Positions 18,834 to 27,365 are shown, numbered from the stretch's first letter. The stretch: DNA of 64,000 bases from Xanthobacter dioxanivorans (GCF_016807805.1 NZ_CP063362.1:496001-560000); one strand, 5' to 3'. A program made the numbers and translations. The notes: generated by a model not told the origin, from the sequence alone.

Positions 18834-19577
18834 ATGTCCACCGCCCCCGTTTCACAGGCCTATGCCTCCGGCGCCCTCGCCGTCCCCACCGCGCCCGGCG
18901 CCAACATCGTCATCGCCGCACGGCCCGAGCCCGTGGCGCTCTCCATCGCCACCACCGCTCTGGTGGTGGTGGACATGCAGAACGCCTATCTCTCCAAGGG
19001 CGGCTATCTGGACCGGGTGGGGTTCGATGTCTCCACCAGCCCGCCGGTGATCGCGGCGGCGGCACGGGTGCTGAAGGCGGCGCGCGATGCGGGCCTGTTC
19101 GTCGCCCATCTGCAAAACGGCTTCTCGGCGGACCAGGCCGAGGCCGGCGGGCCGACTTCGCCGGTCTGGTACAAGTCGAATGCGCTCAAATACATGCGCG
19201 CGAACCCGGAGCAGCGCGGCACGCTGATCACCCATGGCACATGGGACCACGCCATTGTCGACGAACTGACCCCGCTGCCCGGGGAAGCCGTTGTGCCGAA
19301 GGCGCGCTACAGCGGGTTCGCCGGCACCAATCTGGAGCAGTTGCTGCGGGCGCGCGGCATCACCACCCTGCTGCTGGTGGGGGTGAACAGCAATGTGTGC
19401 GTGGAATCCACCTTGCGCGACGCCTACCATCGCGAGTTCTTCGCCGTGATGGTACCGGAAGCAACGCTTCAGGCCGGGCCGCGGGCCATCCATGACGGCA
19501 GCGTGTTCAACGTGGAAAGTTTCCTCGGCTGGACCGCGACGGTGGATGCGGTGGCCGCCGCCCTCGATGCCAGTTGA
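18834..19577 (+). CDS. RutB-like amidohydrolase (isochorismatase/cysteine hydrolase family)
   Basis: A 247-residue cysteine hydrolase with the triad Asp47 ('VVVDMQNAY'), Lys156 ('VPKARYSGF') and Cys189 ('NVCVESTLRDA'). Over its length it follows ureidoacrylate amidohydrolase RutB: 'GGYLDRVGFDVST', 'QAEAGGPTSPVWYKSNALK', 'THGTWDHAIVDELTP'. RutB releases carbamate and aminoacrylate from ureidoacrylate in pyrimidine ring opening. The monooxygenase RutA is absent from the window, so a different ring-opened amide is probably the substrate. It is the last gene of the cluster, two bases after the permease. An in-frame extension upstream overlapping the permease has no homology and was rejected. Confidence 0.87.
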   Translation: MSTAPVSQAYASGALAVPTAPGANIVIAARPEPVALSIATTALVVVDMQNAYLSKGGYLDRVGFDVSTSPPVIAAAARVLKAARDAGLFVAHLQNGFSADQAEAGGPTSPVWYKSNALKYMRANPEQRGTLITHGTWDHAIVDELTPLPGEAVVPKARYSGFAGTNLEQLLRARGITTLLLVGVNSNVCVESTLRDAYHREFFAVMVPEATLQAGPRAIHDGSVFNVESFLGWTATVDAVAAALDAS

Positions 19578-19671
19578 AAACTGAAATCCGGCGTCCCGTC
19601 AGGCATGCCGTTCATGAGGTTCTCGAACGCCCCGTCTCGATCGTGCCGGTGGAACCCTCGCCTCTTATGAC

Positions 19672-19900
19672 GTGGCCGGCTCCGGCCCGTCGCTGATGCT
19701 GGTGACCGGCCTTGGTGGCGCGCCCCACCAGCATGCGACGAGGGCTGCGAGGCACAGGGAAGCCAGATCGTTCGGGGCCAGCTGTCGTATCGGGATGCGA
19801 TGCGCCGGAAGCCCTCGAGCGGCAGAACGTACGCTCGATGGCGTTGCGCCGAAGGTTCCAGCCAGCGCGGAATTCGCCCCCGCCGCTTCCCGCCGGGCCG
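19672..19900 (-). mobile_element. IS5-family transposase remnant (C-terminal end, frameshifted)
   Basis: On the minus strand one frame reads 'WNLRRNAIERTFCR', and after a frameshift the next reads 'LEGFRRIASRYD', followed after another shift by 'LAPNDLASLCLAALVACWW'. Together these are the C-terminal end of an IS5-group DDE transposase, including the 'RN.IER.F.R' helix with the catalytic Glu, but spread over several frames. The 5' part is missing. It separates the TetR cluster from the isethionate module and marks a recombination scar. No terminal inverted repeats were found. Confidence 0.72.
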
Positions 19901-19907
19901 CTGCGCA

Positions 19908-20729
19908 TCAGCTGTCCGCGTCGTCGTCGCCGGAATCGGGAAGGGTGGCTGCTAGCCGTTCCGCCGCTTCCAGCAGGTTGGGCACCAGGGCTTTCGCCTT
20001 CTCCAGCGAGAACCGCGGCAGGGGGCCGTGGCAGGCCACCGCCGCCACCACCGTGCCGCGCCGGTCCTTCACCGGGACGGCGATGGCGACCAGCCCTTCC
20101 AGGAACTCCTGATCATCCGTGCTGTAGCCACTCCTCGCGATGCGCTCCAGCTCCGCGTCCAGTTCCTGCACGGTGGTGATGGTGTTCGGCGTCTGGGCCT
20201 TCAGGTGCAGCGTTTCCAGGATGCGCCGGCGCTGGACGGGGCGCATGGCGGAGAGGAACAGCTTGCCGGAGGCCGTGCAATGCATGGGTACGCGCGAACC
20301 CACCTCCAGATGCATGCGCAGGGGCCAGGCGGCCTCCACACGATCGAGATAGATCGCCTCGCTGCCCACGCGGGTGACGAAATTGCAGGTCTCGCCCGCC
20401 ACTTCCACGAGCGCCTCCAGGATGCCGCGCCGCTCGGTGCTCACCGAATTGCGCAGCATGTCGAAGCCCATGCGCAGGAAGCGCGGCCCCACGGCGAAGC
20501 GCCGCCCGTCCGGCTCGCGCAGGAGATAAGATTCGGCCTCCAGCTTCTGGCACAAACGGTGGACCGTGGGCTTGGGCAAAGACAGGCGCACACAGAGTTC
20601 CGGCACGCCCAGGGGCGTCTCGGACCTGGCGATCTCGCCCAGGAGATCAAGCGCCCGGAGCATGGCGGAGGCGTTGTCACGCTCCTCCGGTTTCTCCGGC
20701 TTTTCCGCCTGCTGCTTCGCCCTGGCCAT
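19908..20729 (-). CDS. iseR: IclR-family regulator of the isethionate module
   Basis: A 273-residue IclR-type regulator: N-terminal winged helix 'SAMLRALDLLGEIARSETPLGVPELCVRLSLPKPTVHRLCQKLEAE' region (about residues 25-70) and a C-terminal effector-binding domain with 'VPMHCTASGKLFLSAM' and 'QEFLEGLVAIAVPVKDRRG'. Start at 20729 chosen because the upstream frame is basic and non-homologous. It is divergent from a GMC dehydrogenase gene, followed by importer, xsc and pta genes. From memory, isethionate clusters of terrestrial bacteria carry an IclR-type regulator called IseR in this setting; the symbol rests on that synteny. It probably binds the palindrome at 20833-20847. Confidence 0.8.
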   Translation of the reverse strand: MARAKQQAEKPEKPEERDNASAMLRALDLLGEIARSETPLGVPELCVRLSLPKPTVHRLCQKLEAESYLLREPDGRRFAVGPRFLRMGFDMLRNSVSTERRGILEALVEVAGETCNFVTRVGSEAIYLDRVEAAWPLRMHLEVGSRVPMHCTASGKLFLSAMRPVQRRRILETLHLKAQTPNTITTVQELDAELERIARSGYSTDDQEFLEGLVAIAVPVKDRRGTVVAAVACHGPLPRFSLEKAKALVPNLLEAAERLAATLPDSGDDDADS

Positions 20730-20832
20730 CTGAATCGCCACGCCCTTCCGCCGCAGCACCCTTAGCGGCTGGCGACGGTGTGTCAAACGGAACGCAGGTG
20801 CACACGAAACCCTTCGCGCCGCACAACTTAAA

Positions 20833-20847
20833 TCTCATTAAATGAGA
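20833..20847. promoter_or_regulatory. Palindromic operator, IclR/GMC divergent region
   Basis: A perfect 15-base inverted repeat, TCTCATT-A-AATGAGA, lies 76 bases before the dehydrogenase start and 104 bases from the regulator start. A further partial half-site ATCTCATCC follows near 20876, next to a TTGACT box. Its symmetry and position between divergent genes fit an IclR-type binding site controlling both. Confidence 0.7.
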
Positions 20848-20922
20848 CGTTTTAGTTCAAAAAATGGATTGACTCATCTCATCCCTTCGTCGCATCGTCA
20901 GGTCCGCAGAGAGGAAACTGCC

Positions 20923-22629
20923 ATGCAAGGCGAGGAAAACTTCGACTTCGTCGTCATCGGCGCCGGGTCGTCGGGGTGTGTTCTGGCCAATCGCCTGAGC
21001 GAAGACGGTAAAAGCCGCGTTGCTCTCGTCGAGGCTGGTCCAAAGGACACTAATCCCTGGATTCACGTACCCATCGGCTATGGGAAGACCATGTGGAACG
21101 ACCGGCTCAACTGGCGTTTCCACACAGAACCTGAGCCCACCATGGGCGACCGGCGCATCTACTGGCCACGCGGCCGCGTGCTGGGGGGCTGCTCCTCCAT
21201 CAACGGCCTCATCGTCATCCGCGGCCAGCAGGAGGATTACGACGGCTGGGCGGCCCGCGGCGCCACCGGCTGGGGATTTGCCGACGTGCTGCCCTATTTC
21301 CGCAAGCTGGAGGACAATCCCAGCTTCGCCGGCGATCCGCTGCACGGCACCGACGGGCCGGTGACGGTCAGTTCCATTCCGCGCAAGCACGAGCTCATTG
21401 AAGTCATCAAGGAAACCGGCCGAACCCTCGGCGTGCCGGAGACGGCGGACTTCAACGGCGCCCGGCAGGAGGGCGTGGGCTATTACCAGCTCACCACCCG
21501 CAAGGGCTTCCGCATGAGCGCGGCCAAGGCCTACCTCGCCCCCGCCAAGGGCCGCCCGAACCTCACCATCCTCACCGACACCCAGGCCCGCCGCGTGCTG
21601 TTCGCGAACGGCCGCGCCGTCGGCGTGGAGGTGAGCGCCGGGGGCCACGTCAAGGTCATCAAGGCGCGCCGAGGGGTGATCCTGTCCGCCGGCGCGGTGC
21701 AGTCGCCCCACCTGCTCATGCTCTCGGGCATCGGGCCGGCGGCGCACCTCAAGGCCAACGGCATCGGCGTCCATGTGGACAGCCCCGGCGTGGGCGGCAA
21801 TCTGCAGGACCATCTGCAGCTGCGCCTGCTCTACCGCTGCACCAAGCCCATCACCACCAACGATGCGCTGAACTCCGTGTTCGGCCGCCTCAAGATGGGC
21901 CTCGAATACCTGCTGTTCCGCGGCGGGCCGCTGGCCATCGGCATCAACCAGGGCGGGCTGTTCACGCGGGTGCTGCCGGAATCGAAGACACCGGACATCC
22001 AGTTCCACATCGGCACGCTCTCCGCCGACATGGCCGGCGGCAAGGTGCATGACTATTCCGGCTTCACCCTCTCGGTCTGCCAGCTCCGGCCCGAAAGCAC
22101 GGGATGGGTGCGGCTCGGCTCCGGCGAGCCACTCGAGGCGCCAAAGATCACCGCCAATTATCTCGCCACCGAGACCGACCGGCGCTGCGCGCTCGGCGCC
22201 ATGAAGTTCGCCCGCAAGCTCGCCGCCACCGATCCGCTGAAGAGCTATGTGGCGGAGGAGAAGCTGCCCGGCCCGGGCGTCACCGACGACGAGGGCCTCC
22301 TCGCCTTCGCCCGTGAATATGGGGCGACCATCTTCCACCCCGCCGGCACTTGCCGGATCGGCCCCGACGACGACTGCGATGCGGTGGTGGACCCGCGCCT
22401 ACGGGTCCGTGGCGTCGATGGCCTGTGGGTGGTGGATTGCTCCGTGATGCCGACCCTCGTGTCCGGCAACACCAATATTCCCGCGATCATGATCGGAGAA
22501 AAAGCCGCCGACATGATCCGCGAGGACGCACTGAACAACAGGAATGGGCGAGACAACGCCCCAAATCAAATCAATGACGGGAGGACACAACAATGGCTGG
22601 GCAAGCGGGAGCTTCAAGTCGCGAGCTGA
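20923..22629 (+). CDS. iseJ: GMC-family FAD oxidoreductase, probable isethionate dehydrogenase
   Basis: A 568-residue glucose-methanol-choline oxidoreductase. FAD-binding 'FVVIGAGSSGCVLANRLSE' starts at residue 9, the GMC signature 1 is 'GRVLGGCSSINGLIVIRG', signature 2 is 'GAVQSPHLLMLSGIG', and the C-terminal active-site His region is 'FHPAGTCRIGPDDD...SVMPTLVSGNTNIPAIMIGEKAAD'. It would oxidise a primary alcohol to an aldehyde. Its partners, a divergent IclR regulator and downstream MFS importer, Xsc and Pta, make isethionate (2-hydroxyethanesulfonate) to sulfoacetaldehyde the natural assignment. Choline dehydrogenase is the generic alternative. The physiological electron acceptor, a cytochrome c in described systems, is not encoded nearby. 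Confidence 0.78.
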   Translation: MQGEENFDFVVIGAGSSGCVLANRLSEDGKSRVALVEAGPKDTNPWIHVPIGYGKTMWNDRLNWRFHTEPEPTMGDRRIYWPRGRVLGGCSSINGLIVIRGQQEDYDGWAARGATGWGFADVLPYFRKLEDNPSFAGDPLHGTDGPVTVSSIPRKHELIEVIKETGRTLGVPETADFNGARQEGVGYYQLTTRKGFRMSAAKAYLAPAKGRPNLTILTDTQARRVLFANGRAVGVEVSAGGHVKVIKARRGVILSAGAVQSPHLLMLSGIGPAAHLKANGIGVHVDSPGVGGNLQDHLQLRLLYRCTKPITTNDALNSVFGRLKMGLEYLLFRGGPLAIGINQGGLFTRVLPESKTPDIQFHIGTLSADMAGGKVHDYSGFTLSVCQLRPESTGWVRLGSGEPLEAPKITANYLATETDRRCALGAMKFARKLAATDPLKSYVAEEKLPGPGVTDDEGLLAFAREYGATIFHPAGTCRIGPDDDCDAVVDPRLRVRGVDGLWVVDCSVMPTLVSGNTNIPAIMIGEKAADMIREDALNNRNGRDNAPNQINDGRTQQWLGKRELQVAS

Positions 22630-23933
22630 GGCGCGTGGTCGGCGCCAGCGTCATCGGCGCGACCATCGAATGGTATGACTTCTTCCTGTACGGCATCGTC
22701 GCCGGCATCGTCTTCAACAAGCTTTACTTCCCGGCCGACGATCCGGTCGTCTCCATCCTGCTCGCCTACACCACCTTCGCGGTGGGCTTCGTGGCGCGGC
22801 CGGTGGGCGGGCTCATCTTCGGCCATTTCGGCGACAAGCTGGGTCGCAAGAGCATGCTCATCATCACGCTGATGATCATGGGCGTGGCGACGGTGGCCAT
22901 CGGCCTCCTGCCCACCTATGCGCAGATCGGCATCGCCGCGCCCATCCTGCTGTTGATCCTGCGCATCGCCCAGGGCATCGGCATCGGCGGCGAATGGGGC
23001 GGCGCGGTGTTGATGGCGTATGAATACGCGCCGGAGGACAAGCGCGGCTTCTTCGCCTCCATCCCGCAGATCGGCCTCGCGCTCGGCCTGTGCCTCGCCT
23101 CGGGCGTCACCGCCATCGTCTCCATGCTGCCGGACGAGCAGTTCATGGCCTGGGGCTGGCGCTTGGGCTTCATCGGCTCCATCGTGCTCATCATCGTGGG
23201 CATGTACATCCGGCTGAAGGTGCACGAGACGCCGGAGTTCGAGCAAGTGAAGGCCGCCAACAAGGCAGCGGCCATCCCCTTCGTCACCATGCTGCGGGAG
23301 TATCCGCGCAACGTGCTCCTGGGCATGGGCGTGCGCTACATCGACGGCGTGTTCTTCAACGTGTTCGCGGTGTTCTCCATCGTCTATCTGTCGAACTACG
23401 TGAAGGTGCCCCGCACGACGGCCCTGTGGCTGGTGACGCTCGCCGCCTTTGTGATGGTGTTCACCATCCCCATGTTCGGCAAGCTGTCCGACAAGTGGGG
23501 CCGCCCGCGGACCTATGCGATCGGCTCCGCGCTGCTGGCGCTGGTGGCGTTCCCGGCCTTCTGGCTGTTCTCCACCGGCTCCCTGCCGCTGATCGCGCTC
23601 GGCATCGTCGTGCCGTTCGGGGTGCTCTACGCCATGTGCTACGGGCCGGAGGCGGCCCTGTTCTCGGACCTGTTCGACGCCCGGGTGCGCTACACCGGCA
23701 TCTCGTTCGTCTACCAGTTCTCGGGAATCTTCGCGAGCGGCATCACCCCGATCATCGCCACCTATCTGCTCGCCCGCGGCGACGGACAGCCATGGCAGGT
23801 GTGCGCCTACGTGGTGTTCGCGGCGCTGGTGTCCATGCTCTCCGCGCTGGCGATCAAGGTGCCGGCCCCCGGCACCCAGTTATCGAACGCCCGGCGCTCC
23901 GCCGCCGAAGCGGCGCGGCAGCCTGCGCGCTGA
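22593..23933 (+). CDS. iseU: MFS transporter (metabolite:H+ symporter family), probable isethionate importer
   Basis: A 446-residue, twelve-helix secondary transporter of the MHS branch of the major facilitator superfamily. Seen: 'VVGASVIGATIEWYDFFLYG' at the N-terminus, 'RPVGGLIFGHFGDKLGRKSM' in loop 2-3 and 'AQGIGIGGEWGGAVLMAYE' in helices 4-5. Family members bring in small osmolytes and carboxylates with protons. The start overlaps the end of the dehydrogenase gene by 37 bases, showing tight co-expression. In the module it should import isethionate; ligand specificity is inference from context. Confidence 0.85.
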   Translation: MAGQAGASSRELRRVVGASVIGATIEWYDFFLYGIVAGIVFNKLYFPADDPVVSILLAYTTFAVGFVARPVGGLIFGHFGDKLGRKSMLIITLMIMGVATVAIGLLPTYAQIGIAAPILLLILRIAQGIGIGGEWGGAVLMAYEYAPEDKRGFFASIPQIGLALGLCLASGVTAIVSMLPDEQFMAWGWRLGFIGSIVLIIVGMYIRLKVHETPEFEQVKAANKAAAIPFVTMLREYPRNVLLGMGVRYIDGVFFNVFAVFSIVYLSNYVKVPRTTALWLVTLAAFVMVFTIPMFGKLSDKWGRPRTYAIGSALLALVAFPAFWLFSTGSLPLIALGIVVPFGVLYAMCYGPEAALFSDLFDARVRYTGISFVYQFSGIFASGITPIIATYLLARGDGQPWQVCAYVVFAALVSMLSALAIKVPAPGTQLSNARRSAAEAARQPAR

Positions 23934-24006
23934 CCTGTCCCCGACCCGGAGGCGGCGCGCGGCCGCCGCCTCCCTCTCTCCCAGGTTCCAAGAGGATTTT
24001 TCCGTC

Positions 24007-25782
24007 ATGAAGATGACCACCGAAGAGGCGTTCATCAAAGTTTTGCAGGCGCACGGGATCAACGAGGCCTTCGGCATCATCGGCTCGGCCATGATGCCCG
24101 TTTCCGACCTCTTCCCCAAGGCCGGCATCCGCTTCTGGGATTGCGCCCACGAGACCAATGCGGGCCTGATCTGCGACGGCTACACCCGCGCCACCGGCCG
24201 CATGGCCATGGCCATCGCCCAGAACGGGCCGGGCGTGACGGGCTTCGTCACCGCCATGAAGACCGCCTACTGGAACCACACCCCCATGCTGCTGGTGACG
24301 CCCCAGGCGGCCAACAAGACCATCGGGCAGGGCGGGTTCCAGGAAGTCTCGCAGATGGCCATGTTCCAGGACATGGTCTGCTACCAGGAGGAGGTGCGCG
24401 ACCCCTCCCGCGTCGCCGAAGTGCTCAACCGCGTGATCGAGAAGGCCTGGCGCGCCTGCGCCCCGGCGCAGATCAACGTGCCCCGCGATTTCTGGACCCA
24501 GGTGGTCGACATCGAGCTGCCGCAGATCGTGCGCCTCGAGCGGCCCGCCGGCGGCCGCAACGCCATCGCCGAGGCGGCGCAGATCCTCTCCGAGGCGAAG
24601 TTCCCCGTGGTGCTGAACGGCGCGGGCGTCGTCATCGGCAACGCCATCGGCGAGGCCATGGCGCTCGCCGAGCGGCTCGATGCGCCGGTGTGCGCCGGCT
24701 ACCAGCACAACGATGCCGCGCCCGGCAGCCATCCGCTCGCCGTCGGCCCGCTGGGCTACAACGGCTCCAAGGCCGCGATGGAGCTGATCGCGCAGGCCGA
24801 CGTGGTGCTGGCGCTCGGCACCCGCCTCAACCCCTTCTCCACCTTGCCCGGCTACGGCATCGACTACTGGCCGAAGCAGGCCAAGATCATCCAGGTGGAC
24901 ATCAACCCGGACCGCATCGGCCTCACCAAGAAGATCACGGTGGGCATCTGCGGCGATGCCAAGGAAGTGGCCGGCCAGCTGCTCGACCGGCTCGCCCCCG
25001 GCGCCGGCGATGCCGGCCGGGCGGAGCGCCGCGCGCTGATCCACCAGACCCGCTCGCGCTGGCTCCAGCAGCTCGCCTCCATGGACCATGAGGACGACGA
25101 TCCCGGCACCCGCTGGAACGAGGAGGCCCGCGCCCGCGACAAGGGCCGCATGTCGCCCCGGCAGGCGTGGCGAGCCATCCAGTCGGCGTTGCCGAAGGAT
25201 GTCATCATGTCCACGGACATCGGCAACAACTGCGCCATCGGCAATGCCTATCCGAGCTTCGAGATGGGGCGCAAATATCTCGCCCCCGGCATGTTCGGCC
25301 CCTGCGGCTATGCCTTCCCGGCCATCATCGGCGCCAAGATCGGCCGCCCCGACGTGCCGGTCTTCGGATTTGCCGGCGACGGCGCCTTCGGCATCTCCAT
25401 CAACGAGATGACCTCCATCGGCCGCGAGGAATGGCCGCCGGTGACCATGGTGGTGTTCCGCAATTTCCAGTGGGGCGCCGAGAAGCGCAACACGACGCTC
25501 TGGTACGACAACAATTTCGTCGGCACCGAGCTCGACCCCAAGCTCTCCTACGCGAAGATCGCCGAGGGCTGCGGATTCAAGGGGGTGCGCGTGGATACGC
25601 CGGAAAGCCTCAAGGAGGCCATCCACACCGCGGCCGAGGAGCAGAAGCAGGGCATCACCACCTTCATCGAGGTGGTGCTGAACCAGGAGCTCGGCGAGCC
25701 GTTCCGCCGGGACGCCATGAAGAAGCCCGTGCAAGTGGCCGGCATCGCGCGCTCCGATATGCGTGAGCAGATCGCGCGCTGA
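24007..25782 (+). CDS. xsc: Sulfoacetaldehyde acetyltransferase
   Basis: A 591-residue thiamine-diphosphate enzyme. Start ATG 24007 gives 'KMTTEEAFIKVLQAHGINEAFGIIGSAMMP', the characteristic Xsc N-terminus. The TPP/Mg site 'GFAGDGAFGISINEMTSIGR' (GDG near residue 457) leads to 'FRNFQWGAEKRNTTLWYDNN', a segment distinguishing Xsc from acetolactate synthase. Xsc converts sulfoacetaldehyde and phosphate into acetyl phosphate and sulfite in the cytoplasm. Length and motifs agree with the family. Directly downstream lies pta, which turns acetyl phosphate into acetyl-CoA. No sulfite dehydrogenase or exporter gene is in the window. Confidence 0.95.
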   Translation: MKMTTEEAFIKVLQAHGINEAFGIIGSAMMPVSDLFPKAGIRFWDCAHETNAGLICDGYTRATGRMAMAIAQNGPGVTGFVTAMKTAYWNHTPMLLVTPQAANKTIGQGGFQEVSQMAMFQDMVCYQEEVRDPSRVAEVLNRVIEKAWRACAPAQINVPRDFWTQVVDIELPQIVRLERPAGGRNAIAEAAQILSEAKFPVVLNGAGVVIGNAIGEAMALAERLDAPVCAGYQHNDAAPGSHPLAVGPLGYNGSKAAMELIAQADVVLALGTRLNPFSTLPGYGIDYWPKQAKIIQVDINPDRIGLTKKITVGICGDAKEVAGQLLDRLAPGAGDAGRAERRALIHQTRSRWLQQLASMDHEDDDPGTRWNEEARARDKGRMSPRQAWRAIQSALPKDVIMSTDIGNNCAIGNAYPSFEMGRKYLAPGMFGPCGYAFPAIIGAKIGRPDVPVFGFAGDGAFGISINEMTSIGREEWPPVTMVVFRNFQWGAEKRNTTLWYDNNFVGTELDPKLSYAKIAEGCGFKGVRVDTPESLKEAIHTAAEEQKQGITTFIEVVLNQELGEPFRRDAMKKPVQVAGIARSDMREQIAR

Positions 25783-25852
25783 CTTCGATCCGGGCGGGGC
25801 GCTCCTCCGCGCTCCGCCCGGCCGTTCCTGCCCCATTCCCGAGATGCAGGCC

Positions 25853-26929
25853 ATGCTCGCCCTCGACCGGATCATCGACGCCGCGCGTGCCACCCCCCGC
25901 AGCATCGTCCTGCCCGAGGGCGCCGACCCGCGCATCGCCGCAGGCGCCCGCCGCGCCGTGCGCGAAGGCATCGCCCATCCCATCCTCCTCGGCTCCCCCG
26001 GGGAGGTGCTGGCGGCCCTCGATGGTGATGCGCGGGGCATTGCCATCGAGGATCCCGCGACCTCGCCGCGTGTCCAGGCCTATGCGGAAGAGCTGCACCT
26101 GCTGCGCCACGCCAAGGGCATGGACCTCGCCGCCGCCTACCGGCGCATCCGCGAGCCGCTCGCCTTCGCTGCCATGATGGTGCGGCAGGGGGATGCCGAC
26201 GGCACCATCGGGGGCGCCGTCGCAACGACGGCCGAAACCGTGCGCGCGGCCCTCCAGATCATCGGCCTCGCACCGGGGGCGAAGATCGTCTCCAGCTTCT
26301 TCCTCATGATCCTGTGCGAGGATTACCATGTGCAGAAGGGGGCCTATGTGTTCTCCGACTGCGGCCTGGTGATTGATCCGGACGCTGCCGAGCTCGCCGA
26401 CATCGCCCGTGCGGCGGCGCATTCCTACACCGCCATGACCGGGCTGATGCCGAAGGTGGCGATGCTATCGTTCTCGACCAACGGCAGCGCCCGGCACCAG
26501 CGGGTGGACAAGGTAGTGGAGGCGGTGAGGCGGGTGCGGCAGGCGGAGCCGGATCTGGTGATCGAGGGAGAATTGCAGTTCGACGCCGCCTTCGTCGCGG
26601 CGGTGGGCGCTGCCAAGACGGCGCCCGGATCCATGATCCGGGGCGATGCCAACGTCTTCGTCTTCCCCAACCTGGATGCCGCCAACATCGGCTACAAGAT
26701 CGCCCAGCGGATCGGCGGGGCGAAGGCCATCGGCCCCGTGCTGCAGGGCCTCGCCAAGCCCGCCAACGATCTGTCGCGCGGCTGTTCGCAGGACGACGTC
26801 TTCCACATGATCGCGCTCACATGCGCCCAAGCTGCCCGGACGATCCCTGAACCCATGCCTGGAAAGGACAACAGCGTCTGGCAGAACTCACGATCGGCCC
26901 GCAGCCTCGGCGAGCCGCGCGCAGGCTAA
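25853..26929 (+). CDS. pta: Phosphate acetyltransferase (short form)
   Basis: A 358-residue phosphotransacetylase of the short PTA_PTB type with 'RSIVLPEGADPRIAAGARRA', 'DADGTIGGAVATTAETVRAA' and 'NVFVFPNLDAANIGYKIAQR', and the closing 'GLAKPANDLSRGCSQDDV'. It makes acetyl-CoA from acetyl phosphate delivered by Xsc, the standard pairing in taurine and isethionate dissimilation. The start may be 25844 or 25853; upstream in-frame codons overlap xsc and lack homology. The tail after 'CAQA' is a 25-residue non-conserved extension. It is the last gene of the module. Confidence 0.94.
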   Translation: MLALDRIIDAARATPRSIVLPEGADPRIAAGARRAVREGIAHPILLGSPGEVLAALDGDARGIAIEDPATSPRVQAYAEELHLLRHAKGMDLAAAYRRIREPLAFAAMMVRQGDADGTIGGAVATTAETVRAALQIIGLAPGAKIVSSFFLMILCEDYHVQKGAYVFSDCGLVIDPDAAELADIARAAAHSYTAMTGLMPKVAMLSFSTNGSARHQRVDKVVEAVRRVRQAEPDLVIEGELQFDAAFVAAVGAAKTAPGSMIRGDANVFVFPNLDAANIGYKIAQRIGGAKAIGPVLQGLAKPANDLSRGCSQDDVFHMIALTCAQAARTIPEPMPGKDNSVWQNSRSARSLGEPRAG

Positions 26930-26939
26930 GGAGAAAGGG

Positions 26940-27122
26940 TCAATTGCCCAGCTGGAGCATCGGAGCGGAAGCCGCATAGGCCTCCCGCCAATGGGCGAGT
27001 GTCGTCGAGGCGACGGACAAGGAGAGCGGTTGCGCGCCTACGTGAGACGCCATAGCCGCGAACAGCGCCGCCACGAGCACAAGCGGCAGAAGAACCTTTT
27101 GCAGTTCGTCGTCGGTATTCAT
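26940..27122 (-). CDS. Small hypothetical protein with one hydrophobic helix
   Basis: A 60-residue frame with a single hydrophobic segment 'VLLPLVLVAALFAAMASHVGA' split near residues 10-30, either a signal peptide or membrane anchor, and a polar C-terminus 'HWREAYAASAPMLQLGN'. No family recognised and the ribosome site is weak. It is convergent with pta, ending 10 bases away, and sits just before an insertion-sequence remnant, so it may be a relic. Confidence 0.35.
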   Translation of the reverse strand: MNTDDELQKVLLPLVLVAALFAAMASHVGAQPLSLSVASTTLAHWREAYAASAPMLQLGN

Positions 27123-27216
27123 CTCAGGTCACGAGCGTGGTTTCAAACCCGTAATATATCCCCTGCGCCATTTTCCGCCAAATGCGGCGCAACATCGCGC
27201 ACGACTGCGGTGCGCA

Positions 27217-27365
27217 ATGACGGACAACGGCTTTATCGAGCCCTTCAACGGCAAGAACCGGGCAGAAGGCCAGAACACGCATTGGTTTATGAGCTGAACA
27301 GCGCGATTGGCAACAAGCCGCCGATCGCGCTCACGAATGGCTCTCAGACACCCCCGCCGGCATGA
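27217..27365 (+). mobile_element. IS3-family transposase (OrfB) remnant
   Basis: One frame reads 'DNGFIEPFNGKNRAE' and 'NTHWFMS', the DDE-domain segment with the catalytic Glu region of IS3-family OrfB (usual form 'FIESFNGKLRDE.LN.HWF.S'); after a stop and a shift to another frame it continues 'SAIGNKPPIALTNGS', the normal C-terminal end ('RPHSAIG..PP'). About 25 intervening residues are deleted and the first half of the transposase is gone. It lies between the isethionate module and the molybdenum hydroxylase genes. Confidence 0.75.

Noticed and set aside
10708..19577. Assignment as the canonical pyrimidine Rut pathway
   Set aside because: RutB- and RutC-like genes are present, but RutA, RutD, RutE, RutF and RutG are missing and the monooxygenase is of the unrelated HpaB type.
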